NCBI RefSeq assembly: GCF_009758415.1 | Contig: NZ_WQRF01000001.1 | Location: 496,001 to 560,000 of the forward strand | DNA: 64,000 nucleotides | Reading direction: 5' to 3' | Source: Devosia marina | Lineage (GTDB): Bacteria > Pseudomonadota > Alphaproteobacteria > Rhizobiales > Devosiaceae | Shown here: piece after piece, positions 17,845-25,503 of the stretch | Numbering within the stretch: position 1 is the first letter of the stretch | Layout: each line of letters opens with the position of its first letter | The notes under the pieces: generated by a model | Told to the model about the DNA's origin: nothing | Seen by the model: the letters and a program-made list of their open reading frames with translations, nothing else | Databases searched by the model: none | Translations under genes and position numbers: made by a program

Positions 17845-18756
17845 ATGCGCCTAACGAAAACGCTGATGGGTGCGGCCACCGCGCTCGCATTGACCATGAC
17901 GGCCGCGCAGGCACAGGTGGTCGTATCGTCCAAGATCGACACTGAGGGCGGTGTCCTTGGTAACATCATCAAGCAGATGCTCGAAGCCAACGAAATTCCG
18001 GTCGAAGACCGGATCCAGCTCGGCGGCACGCCGATCGTGCGCGAAGCCATCACCGCGGGCGAAATCGACATTTATCCCGAATACACCGGCAACGCGGCCT
18101 TCTTCTTCGAACGGGCCGACGATCCGCTCTGGAACAATGCCCAGTCGGCTTACGAGGAAGCCAAGAAGCTCGATTACGACGCCAACCAGATCGTCTGGCT
18201 GACCCCGTCGCCCGCCAACAACACTTGGGCCGTGGCCATCCGACAGGATGTAGCCGAGGCCAATGGCCTGGATACCTTCACCCAGTTCGGCGAATATGTT
18301 GCCAGTGATGGCGAAGTGGTGCTGGCAGCTTCTGCCGAGTTCGTGAACTCGCCTGCCGCCTTGCCCAAATTCCAGGAAGTCTATGGCTTCACCCTCTCGC
18401 CCGACCAGTTGATCACCCTTTCGGGTGGCGACACCGCGGCCACCATCGCGGCAGCGGCCCAGGGCACCAATGGCGCCAACGCCGCCATGGTCTACGGCAC
18501 CGATGGCGGTATCGCCCCTTCGGGCCTCAAGGTTCTCGAGGACGATAAGGGCGTGCAGCCGGTTTATCAGCCCGCCCCGATCATTCGTGAGGAAGTGCTC
18601 AACCAATACCCGCAGATTGAGGAACTTCTGGCGCCGGTCTTCGAGGCCCTGACGCTCGAAACCCTGCAGGAGCTCAATGGTCGGGTGCAGGTTGGCGGCG
18701 AGGCAGCGTCCAGCGTGGCCACCGATTTCCTGACAACCAACGGCTTTCTGAGCTGA
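17845..18756 (+). CDS. substrate-binding protein of an OpuC/YehZ-type ABC importer (predicted ergothioneine receptor)
   Basis: Periplasmic receptor of the quaternary-amine uptake class (OpuAC/OsmF family). A Sec signal peptide spans about residues 1-24 (LALTMTAAQAQ). The mature part shows VVSSKIDTEGGVLGNIIKQM, the ligand-domain segment EIDIYPEYTGNAAFFF, and the late segment NGRVQVGGEAASSVATDFL. Length 303 fits OsmF/YehZ. Ergothioneine is a trimethylated betaine, and receptors of this class in other bacteria (EgtU) bind it. Being the second gene of an operon with all five degradation enzymes, this is most likely the ergothioneine receptor; glycine betaine is the alternative. Confidence 0.82.
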   Translation: MRLTKTLMGAATALALTMTAAQAQVVVSSKIDTEGGVLGNIIKQMLEANEIPVEDRIQLGGTPIVREAITAGEIDIYPEYTGNAAFFFERADDPLWNNAQSAYEEAKKLDYDANQIVWLTPSPANNTWAVAIRQDVAEANGLDTFTQFGEYVASDGEVVLAASAEFVNSPAALPKFQEVYGFTLSPDQLITLSGGDTAATIAAAAQGTNGANAAMVYGTDGGIAPSGLKVLEDDKGVQPVYQPAPIIREEVLNQYPQIEELLAPVFEALTLETLQELNGRVQVGGEAASSVATDFLTTNGFLS

Positions 18757-18789
18757 GCCGTCGGCCTTCGCCGCTGGCGGAGGCCATGC

Positions 18790-18829
18790 CCGCCGGGGTG
18801 GCGATGCCAGATGCGCGCCACCCCGCCGG
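18790..18829. promoter_or_regulatory. strong intercistronic hairpin after the binding-protein gene
   Basis: A 14-bp stem with one mismatch (18790-18803 pairing with 18816-18829) and a 12-nt loop sits in the 155-bp gap between the receptor gene and the first permease. There is no T-run. As at 2357-2380, it probably stabilises the receptor mRNA and lowers expression of the membrane genes. Confidence 0.5.
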
Positions 18830-18911
18830 TCGCGGACAGCCTCGATATGCCGGGGCGATCCAGACAGCGTCCAAGTGACGTTTTGCCTTCCACCAGCAGC
18901 GAGGGGGCCTT

Positions 18912-20102
18912 ATGACGACCGCCGATATCACGAGCCAAAGCCGCACCGCATGGCTGGCATTTGACAAGCTCGGCGTGCTGATCGCACTTATCGCTGCAGC
19001 CGGGGTGTTCCTTCCCTTCGCTGTTTACCGCGCCAATCGCATTGTCCTGGGCGAGGGAGTGCTGATTTCATCCGCCCTCAATGCGCCCTGGGCAATCCTG
19101 CTCGGCCTGGTCCTGCTTGTTGGCGTCGGGATGATGCTCCTGCGCGTCAATCCTCTCGCCAAGCTCGGTGTCGGCTTCGTGGTGCTGGCCACGCTCTTCG
19201 TCCTGATCGGCCAGTCGGCGACGTTTCTAACACCCCCTGACAACACCTTTTCTCGAGTGTCGCCCGGCGCCGGGTTCTGGCTGTTGACCTTTGCCTTTGC
19301 GCTGATGGTCACCGACGCTCTTACGCGGCTCAAATTCGGGCCATGGCAGCGCATCGGTATCCTCGCAGCGGTTGGGGTGGCGATGGCAGCGCTGCTCTGG
19401 AGTGGCGCCTGGAACGATCTATCGATTCTCAAGGAATTCGCCACTCGCGCGCCGGCTTTCTGGGCCGAGGCCCGCACCCATCTGCTTCTGGCTTTCGGGT
19501 CAGTCGCTATCGCCATTTTTGCCGGTGTGCCACTGGGCATCCTGCTCTACCGGGTCAAGCCGCTGCGCGCCGCCGTGCTCAACACCCTCAATATCGTCCA
19601 GACCATCCCATCGATCGCCCTTTTCGGGCTGCTGATCGCGCCGCTGGCCTGGGTCGCTGCCAATGTGCCGGGTGCGGCGGCCATCGGCATCTCGGGCATA
19701 GGCGTCGCTCCCGCCATGGTTGCGCTCTTTGCCTATTCGCTGCTGCCCATCGTCTCCAATACCGTGGTGGGCCTCGTCAACGTGCCCGAGGCTGCCAATG
19801 ACGCGGCGCGGGGCATGGGCATGACCAATCGCCAGCGCCTGTTCTCCGTGGAACTGCCGCTGGCCTTTCCCGTGATCCTCACCGGTATTCGCATCGTGCT
19901 GGTCCAGAATATCGGCCTTGCCACCATCGCCGCGCTGATCGGCGGCGGCGGCTTTGGCGTCTTCGTCTTCCAGGGCATCGGCCAGACGGCCATGGATCTG
20001 GTGCTGCTCGGCGCCGTCCCTACCGTGGCCCTGGCCTTCGCCGCCGCAGTGGTCCTCGATGCCTTTGTTGAAATGGTCAGCACCAGGGAGCGTGCCCAAT
20101 GA
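18912..20102 (+). CDS. ABC transporter permease, YehY-like (long form)
   Basis: Membrane subunit of the OpuC/Yeh-type importer. It has 396 residues with four or five extra N-terminal hydrophobic helices (residues 15-165) before the standard permease domain. The coupling loop is EAANDAARGMGMTNRQRLFS near residue 300. The long N-terminus matches YehY rather than the short OpuCB/YehW type. It has an RBS (GAGGGGG) before ATG 18912 and overlaps the ATPase gene by 4 bp. Confidence 0.88.
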   Translation: MTTADITSQSRTAWLAFDKLGVLIALIAAAGVFLPFAVYRANRIVLGEGVLISSALNAPWAILLGLVLLVGVGMMLLRVNPLAKLGVGFVVLATLFVLIGQSATFLTPPDNTFSRVSPGAGFWLLTFAFALMVTDALTRLKFGPWQRIGILAAVGVAMAALLWSGAWNDLSILKEFATRAPAFWAEARTHLLLAFGSVAIAIFAGVPLGILLYRVKPLRAAVLNTLNIVQTIPSIALFGLLIAPLAWVAANVPGAAAIGISGIGVAPAMVALFAYSLLPIVSNTVVGLVNVPEAANDAARGMGMTNRQRLFSVELPLAFPVILTGIRIVLVQNIGLATIAALIGGGGFGVFVFQGIGQTAMDLVLLGAVPTVALAFAAAVVLDAFVEMVSTRERAQ

Positions 20103-21031
20103 TCGAAATCCAAGAGCTGACCAAGGTCTATGGCGAGACAACGGTGGTCGACAGGGTTTCCCTGACCATCGGCGCGGGTGAACTCTGCGCCATTGTGGGC
20201 ACCTCCGGTTCGGGCAAGACCACGCTGATGCGCATGGTCAACCGGCTGGTCGAGCCGACCTCTGGCACGGTGCTGATTGACGGGCAGGACACGCGCGAGG
20301 TTCCCGCCTATGAACTGCGCCGCCGCATCGGCTACGCCATTCAGGGCCATGGCCTGTTTCCCCACCGCACCGTGGGACAGAATATCGGCACGGTTCCGCA
20401 TCTGCTCGGCTGGGACAAGTCCCGCATTGCCAATCGGGTAGACGAACTGCTTTCGCTGTTTCAACTCGACCCGGGTCAATTCCGTGACCGCATGCCCAAT
20501 GAACTCTCGGGCGGGCAGCAGCAGCGCGTCGGCGTGGCGCGTGCCCTGGCCGCCGAGCCCAATATCCTGCTGATGGATGAACCCTTCGGCGCGCTCGACC
20601 CGGTCATCCGCTCCAAGGCTCAGGACGATCTTCTCGCCATCCAGAAGCGGTTCAAAACCACTGTGGTGCTGGTGACGCACGACATGGAAGAGGCCATCCA
20701 TTTAGGCTCTCGCATTGCTGTCATGGATGGCGGCAAGCTGCTGCAATACGCGGCTCCCGAAGAAATCATTGCCAATCCGGCCACCGATTTCGTCGCCGAA
20801 CTCATTGGTGGGGACAGGCCCTTCCGCATGCTCTCGCTGGCGAAAGTGCTTTCCCTGGTTGAACCTGGCGAAGCTGCGGGCGATCCGATCTCCGCTGGCG
20901 CCAGCCTCCGCGAAGCCTATGCCGAATGCCTCTGGACGGGGCGGGAAGCCTTGCCGGTCATCGAAGACGGCAAGCTGATTGGTCGCATCAGCCGAAACGA
21001 GCTGGCCAAGTGCGCCGCGAGGCCGTCATGA
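20099..21031 (+). CDS. ABC transporter ATPase, OpuCA/YehX-like
   Basis: ATP-binding subunit. It shows Walker A GTSGSGKTT near residue 37, Q-loop IGYAIQGHGLFPHRTV, signature LSGGQQQRVGVARAL, Walker B ILLMDEPFGALDP and the switch histidine in LVTHDMEEA. The C-terminal 60 residues look like a shortened regulatory (CBS-like) region. Its start overlaps the previous permease stop, and its stop overlaps the next permease start (both ATGA), so the three are translated as a unit. Confidence 0.92.
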   Translation: MIEIQELTKVYGETTVVDRVSLTIGAGELCAIVGTSGSGKTTLMRMVNRLVEPTSGTVLIDGQDTREVPAYELRRRIGYAIQGHGLFPHRTVGQNIGTVPHLLGWDKSRIANRVDELLSLFQLDPGQFRDRMPNELSGGQQQRVGVARALAAEPNILLMDEPFGALDPVIRSKAQDDLLAIQKRFKTTVVLVTHDMEEAIHLGSRIAVMDGGKLLQYAAPEEIIANPATDFVAELIGGDRPFRMLSLAKVLSLVEPGEAAGDPISAGASLREAYAECLWTGREALPVIEDGKLIGRISRNELAKCAARPS

Positions 21032-21780
21032 GCATTGGCCTCGTCATCCGCCTCCTCGTCCTGGCCTTGCTGGTGGCTTTCCTGGTCAGCCCGGAGAGCT
21101 TCGCCTTTGTCTTCGAGCCGCTGACCAAGAACAATCAGCCGGTCATCTACAATCAGGGCAGCCTGCTCGACCTGACACTCAATCACCTTTTGATCGTTGC
21201 CATTGCGACAGCACTGGCGACCACGGTCGCCGTCGGCCTCGCCATTCTGGTAACGCGTCCCTTTGGCGCTGAATTCCTGCCATTGTCACGCAGTCTCGCC
21301 AATGTCGGACAAACCTTTCCGCCGGTGGCCGTATTGGCGCTGGCCGTCCCCATGCTCGGTTTCGGTACCGCGCCCACTCTCGTGGCACTCTTTCTCTATG
21401 GCCTCCTGCCGATCTTCGAAAACACCCTGACCGGCCTCACGGGCCTTCCACCCACGGTCACCGAGGCCGCCCGGGGCATGGGCATGACCGGCAGGCAGCG
21501 CCTGGTCCGCGTCGAACTGCCCTTGGCCCTGCCGGTTATTCTTGCCGGCATACGCCTTTCCACGGTGATTTCACTGGCCACAGCCACCATCGGATCCACC
21601 GTCGCGGCGCGCACGCTCGGTGAAGTCATCATCGCCGGGCTCCTGTCCAGCAATACCGCCTTCGTGCTGCAGGGCGGGCTCATCGTGGGCACGCTCGCCG
21701 TGCTGATTTACGACGGCCTCTCGGCCATCGAGCGGGCGCTGACCCGCCGCACCGGCCAGGGCGCTCGCGCCAACGCCTGA
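21028..21780 (+). CDS. ABC transporter permease, YehW/OpuCB-like (short form)
   Basis: Second membrane subunit, 250 residues with about six helices. The coupling loop is EAARGMGMTGRQRLVRVELP near residue 150, closely similar to that of the longer partner permease. The ATG at 21028 overlaps the ATPase stop; a longer upstream frame lies inside the ATPase gene and is rejected. With the preceding genes it completes a YehZYXW-order importer. Confidence 0.9.
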   Translation: MSIGLVIRLLVLALLVAFLVSPESFAFVFEPLTKNNQPVIYNQGSLLDLTLNHLLIVAIATALATTVAVGLAILVTRPFGAEFLPLSRSLANVGQTFPPVAVLALAVPMLGFGTAPTLVALFLYGLLPIFENTLTGLTGLPPTVTEAARGMGMTGRQRLVRVELPLALPVILAGIRLSTVISLATATIGSTVAARTLGEVIIAGLLSSNTAFVLQGGLIVGTLAVLIYDGLSAIERALTRRTGQGARANA

Positions 21781-21800
21781 CTAGGGAAAGACTACAGAGC

Positions 21801-23162
21801 ATGTCCGACTTCGACCTCAGCCTCTCCGGCACCGTCATCCTCCCGGACCGCGTCATCGAGCGTGGCCATGTTGCCGTGCGCGATGGCAAGGTCGCTTTGG
21901 TCGGTGAAGGCATAGGCCCAGAGGCCCGCGAGCGACATGATCTCGGCAAAGCCATGATCCTGCCTGGCGCCATCGACGCCCAGACCCACTCGCTCAGTCA
22001 GAAGGATCAGGAAGACTTCATCTGGTCCACGCGCTCGGCGGCGGCCGGCGGCGTCACCACCATTGTCGACATGCCCTATGATGAAGGCAATCTCGTCTGC
22101 TCCGCCGAAGCGGTGCGTATCAAGGTCGATCATGCGAGCCCGCAGGCGCGTGTCGATTTCGCTCTCTACGGCACGATCAATCCAGAGGAGGGAGCCTCGC
22201 GCATTGCCGAACAGGCCGAAGCCGGCGTTGCTGCCTTCAAATTCTCGACCTTCGGCACCGATCCGATCCGCTTTCCGCGCATCCCCCCTGCACTGTTGGA
22301 ACAATGCTTTGCTGCCGTCGCCAAAACCGGCCTGACGGCCGGCGTCCACAACGAAGACGATGAAATGGTCCGCGCGGCCATAGCCAAGGTCAAGGCGGCC
22401 GGGATCACCGATTATCGCGCACATGGCCTCAGCCGCCCGCCGCTGACCGAACTTCTGGCCTCGCTGCAGATTTATGAGACCGGCGCGCAGACCAATTGCC
22501 CGGCCCATGTCGTCCATTGTTCGCTGGCACGCGGCTACGAGATCGCCCGCACCTACCGCGACCAGGGTTTCGCCGCCACCATCGAGTGCTGCATTCACTA
22601 TCTGACGCTGGATGAGGAAAACGACGTCGCCCGGCTCGGCGGCAAGGCCAAGATCAATCCCCCAATCCGCCCGCGCGCCGAAGTGGAAAAACTCTGGCAG
22701 CATGTCGCGGCCGGCAATGTCACTCTCGTCTCGACCGATCACGTCAGCTGGTCCGAGGATCGCAAGACCAATCCGGACATGCTCGCCAACGCTTCGGGCG
22801 TCCCCGGCCTAGAAGTCATGGTGCCGCTGTTCATCAAGGGGGCCCTGGACCATGGCGTGCCCCTGACCTGGGCCGCCAAACTGATGGCCGAAAACCCCGC
22901 ACGCCACTTCCGCCTCGACCACGTCAAGGGCGCGCTCGAGCTCGGCAAGGACGCCGACATCACCGTTCTGGTCGACCGCCGCCAGGTCTATGACGCGGCC
23001 CGCAGTGGTTACAATGTCGTCGGCTGGAGCCCCTATAACGGCATCGAACTGCCCTGGACGGTCGCCGGCACCTGGTTGCGTGGCCAGCAGGTGTTTGATG
23101 GAACAGATGTTTTGTCGGCGCCCGGAACCGGCCGCTTCGTGCGGCCCGAGACACGCGCATGA
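21801..23162 (+). CDS. cyclic amidohydrolase, predicted hydantoin-5-propionate hydrolase (hydantoinase/allantoinase family)
   Basis: Predicted to open hydantoin-5-propionate to N-carbamoyl-L-glutamate. It has 453 residues of the dihydropyrimidinase/allantoinase type: LPGAIDAQTHSLS near residue 60, the lysine segment AAFKFSTFG, GVHNEDDEMV, HVVHCSLARGYE and the aspartate in LVSTDHVSW. The first metal histidine of the usual HxH motif is glutamine (Gln61-Thr-His63), which is odd for this family. Its stop overlaps the carbamoylase start by 4 bp, and that coupling supports successive steps. Confidence 0.82.
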   Translation: MSDFDLSLSGTVILPDRVIERGHVAVRDGKVALVGEGIGPEARERHDLGKAMILPGAIDAQTHSLSQKDQEDFIWSTRSAAAGGVTTIVDMPYDEGNLVCSAEAVRIKVDHASPQARVDFALYGTINPEEGASRIAEQAEAGVAAFKFSTFGTDPIRFPRIPPALLEQCFAAVAKTGLTAGVHNEDDEMVRAAIAKVKAAGITDYRAHGLSRPPLTELLASLQIYETGAQTNCPAHVVHCSLARGYEIARTYRDQGFAATIECCIHYLTLDEENDVARLGGKAKINPPIRPRAEVEKLWQHVAAGNVTLVSTDHVSWSEDRKTNPDMLANASGVPGLEVMVPLFIKGALDHGVPLTWAAKLMAENPARHFRLDHVKGALELGKDADITVLVDRRQVYDAARSGYNVVGWSPYNGIELPWTVAGTWLRGQQVFDGTDVLSAPGTGRFVRPETRA

Positions 23163-24412
23163 CCCGAAATTTGCCCACCAGCTCCGCGCGGATCGAAGAA
23201 GACATTTCGGCCCTCGCCGCAATCACCGAACCCGACCGCCCTTACACCCGCCGCGCCTTCACCCCAATGTTCCTCAAGGGCCGCAACTGGCTGGCGCAGC
23301 GCTTCCAGGCCGCCGGCCTCACCACTCACATCGACGCAGCCGGCAACCTCATCGGCTCGCGAAAGGGCCGGAAACCTGGCCTTGGTACTATCATGCTGGG
23401 TTCGCACACCGACACGGTTCCCGACGGTGGGCGCTATGACGGCATCGCGGGGGTATCCGCCGCCCTGGAGGTGGCACGTGCCCTTGAGAACCAGGGCATA
23501 GCACTCGACCACAATCTTGAAATCGTTGACTTTCTCGCCGAGGAGGTCTCCATTTTCGGCGTGTCCTGCGTTGGCAGTCGCGGCATCTCCGGGACACGTC
23601 CCGACGAATGGCTCAGCCGCGAAAGCGCTGGCCTTGCGCTTGCCGATGCCATAGCCGAAGTCGGCGGCAACGCGGCCGCTCAGCGAACACGTAGCGACAT
23701 CGCCGCGTTTCTGGAACTCCACATCGAACAGGGACCGGTGCTGGAAAGCGAGGAGCTCGACGTCGGTGTCGTCACCGCCATCGCCGGGATCACCCGCATC
23801 GAAATCGTGGTCGAGGGGCGCGCTGATCATGCCGGCACCACACCCATGGGCAGCCGCAAGGACGCTCTATCCGCAGCGGCCTGGATCGCGCTGGCGGTCG
23901 AGCGCTTTGCCACCGATCTGGCGGCGGGCGAATACCACTTCGCGGCCACGGTCGGCGAATTCCGCGTGGAACCCAATGCCGCCAATGTAGTGCCCTCGCG
24001 CGTCACTATGCTGATCGATGTGCGCGCCGAGCGCCGCGCCGACATGGAGCATTTTCTCGCTGAACTGCGCGAAGGCGTGGCGGGCATCGCCTCACAGACC
24101 GGCGTCACCGTGCCGGAGCCGCGCGTCCTTTCGGACAATATGCCGACGCCCTGCGATGCCGATGTCCTCACTGCGCTCGATAACGCCTGCGACGCCAACG
24201 GCGCCCGCCATTGCCGCATGGCCTCCGGGGCCGGACATGACACGGCCTGGATGGCGCGCATCACCAAGGCCGCCATGATCTTCGTGCCTTGTGTCGAGGG
24301 CCGTAGCCACGCACCGGAAGAATCCGCCAGCGCCGAGGACATCGCGCTTGGTGCCGCCGTGCTGCTCGACGCGGTGCAGCGGCTCGATAAAGACTTGCAG
24401 GAGACAGCATGA
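23159..24412 (+). CDS. M20 family Zn-dependent carbamoylase, predicted N-carbamoyl-L-glutamate amidohydrolase
   Basis: Predicted last step: N-carbamoylglutamate to glutamate, CO2 and ammonia. It is a classic hydantoinase/carbamoylase (AmaB/HyuC-like) protein of 417 residues: MLGSHTDTVPDGGRYDGIAG (metal ligands His and Asp), the acidic pair in DFLAEEVSIFG, the dimer-domain histidine in FLELHIEQGPVLE, HAGTTPMGSRKD, and SGAGHDTAWMA near the end. It overlaps both its neighbours by 4 bp (ATGA). Confidence 0.88.
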   Translation: MTRNLPTSSARIEEDISALAAITEPDRPYTRRAFTPMFLKGRNWLAQRFQAAGLTTHIDAAGNLIGSRKGRKPGLGTIMLGSHTDTVPDGGRYDGIAGVSAALEVARALENQGIALDHNLEIVDFLAEEVSIFGVSCVGSRGISGTRPDEWLSRESAGLALADAIAEVGGNAAAQRTRSDIAAFLELHIEQGPVLESEELDVGVVTAIAGITRIEIVVEGRADHAGTTPMGSRKDALSAAAWIALAVERFATDLAAGEYHFAATVGEFRVEPNAANVVPSRVTMLIDVRAERRADMEHFLAELREGVAGIASQTGVTVPEPRVLSDNMPTPCDADVLTALDNACDANGARHCRMASGAGHDTAWMARITKAAMIFVPCVEGRSHAPEESASAEDIALGAAVLLDAVQRLDKDLQETA

Positions 24413-25500
24413 TGGGACGCATCCTTACCGAGAATGACGTGGAAGCGGCCGTCAAAGGCGGCTCGGTCTATGCGGCAGGCGGCGGCGGCTGGGCCGATCA
24501 CGGCCGTATGCTGGGCTATGCGGCGGTCTCGATCGGCAAGCCCGAACTGGTCTCGGTGGAGGAAATGGCCGACAACGACTGGATCGCAACCGCGGCTGCC
24601 ATCGGCGCACCGGCCTCGACCACGCCCTGGGAAATGCGCGGCGTTGACTACATCAAGGCGGTGCAGCTGCTCCAGGACGCGCTGGGCGAGAAGCTGGCAG
24701 GCTTGATGGTTGGTCAGAATGGCAAGTCCTCGACACTCAATGGCTGGCTGCCTTCGGCCGCGCTTGGGCTGAAGGTGGTTGACGCCGTTGGCGACATCCG
24801 GGCGCATCCCACAGGTGACATGGGCTCGATCGGCTTGGCCGGTTCGCCCGAACCGATGATCCAGACCGCCGTGGGCGGCAATCGCGACGAAAACCGCTAT
24901 ATCGAGCTGGTCACACGCGGCGCCACCGCCAAGGTGTCCCCGATCCTCCGCACCGCCTCGGACATGTCCGGGGGGTTTATTGCCTCCTGCCGCAACCCGG
25001 TGCGCGCCAGCTATGTCCGCGACCATGCAGCCCTGGGTGGCATTTCGCTGGCGCTCAAGCTCGGCGAGGCGATCATCGCGGCCGAAGGCAAGGGCGGCAG
25101 CGCAATCATCGAAGCCATCGTCAAGACCACGGGCGGGGCGATCTTGGTCGACGGCAAGATCACCAAAAAGGCGGTGACCTATACCAGCGAGGCCTTCGAC
25201 GTCGGGACTGTCACGCTCGAAAGTGGCGCCGTGCTGCATGTCATGAATGAATATATGGCTGTCGATACCCGCGATGGCGCCCGCCAGGCGACCTTCCCCG
25301 ACGTCATCACCACGCTTTCGAGCGAGGGTGAGCCGCTCAGCGTCGGCCAGCTTGAGGAGGGCATGCAGATCTTTGTGCTGCATGTCCCCAAATCCATCAT
25401 TCCACTGTCTTCGAGCGTGCTCGATCCATCCGTCTATCCGCATGTCGAAAAGACTATGGGCATAGATCTGGCGTCCTACGCCCTGTCCAAGGAGGGCTGA
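24409..25500 (+). CDS. DUF917 / S-methyl-thiohydantoin desulfurase family, predicted thiohydantoin-propionate desulfhydrase
   Basis: Predicted to remove sulfur from 3-(5-oxo-2-thioxoimidazolidin-4-yl)propionate, giving hydantoin-5-propionate and sulfide. The 363-residue protein has DUF917 features: the glycine-rich start VYAAGGGGWADHGR, the segment GDMGSIGLAGSPEPM, and the C-terminal small domain. The family is now named for a thiohydantoin desulfurase activity. Its place between the carbamoylase and the urocanase-like gene fits the pathway. The ATG at 24409 overlaps the upstream stop; ATG at 24412 is an equal alternative. Confidence 0.82.
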   Translation: MMGRILTENDVEAAVKGGSVYAAGGGGWADHGRMLGYAAVSIGKPELVSVEEMADNDWIATAAAIGAPASTTPWEMRGVDYIKAVQLLQDALGEKLAGLMVGQNGKSSTLNGWLPSAALGLKVVDAVGDIRAHPTGDMGSIGLAGSPEPMIQTAVGGNRDENRYIELVTRGATAKVSPILRTASDMSGGFIASCRNPVRASYVRDHAALGGISLALKLGEAIIAAEGKGGSAIIEAIVKTTGGAILVDGKITKKAVTYTSEAFDVGTVTLESGAVLHVMNEYMAVDTRDGARQATFPDVITTLSSEGEPLSVGQLEEGMQIFVLHVPKSIIPLSSSVLDPSVYPHVEKTMGIDLASYALSKEG

Positions 25501-25503
25501 GAC

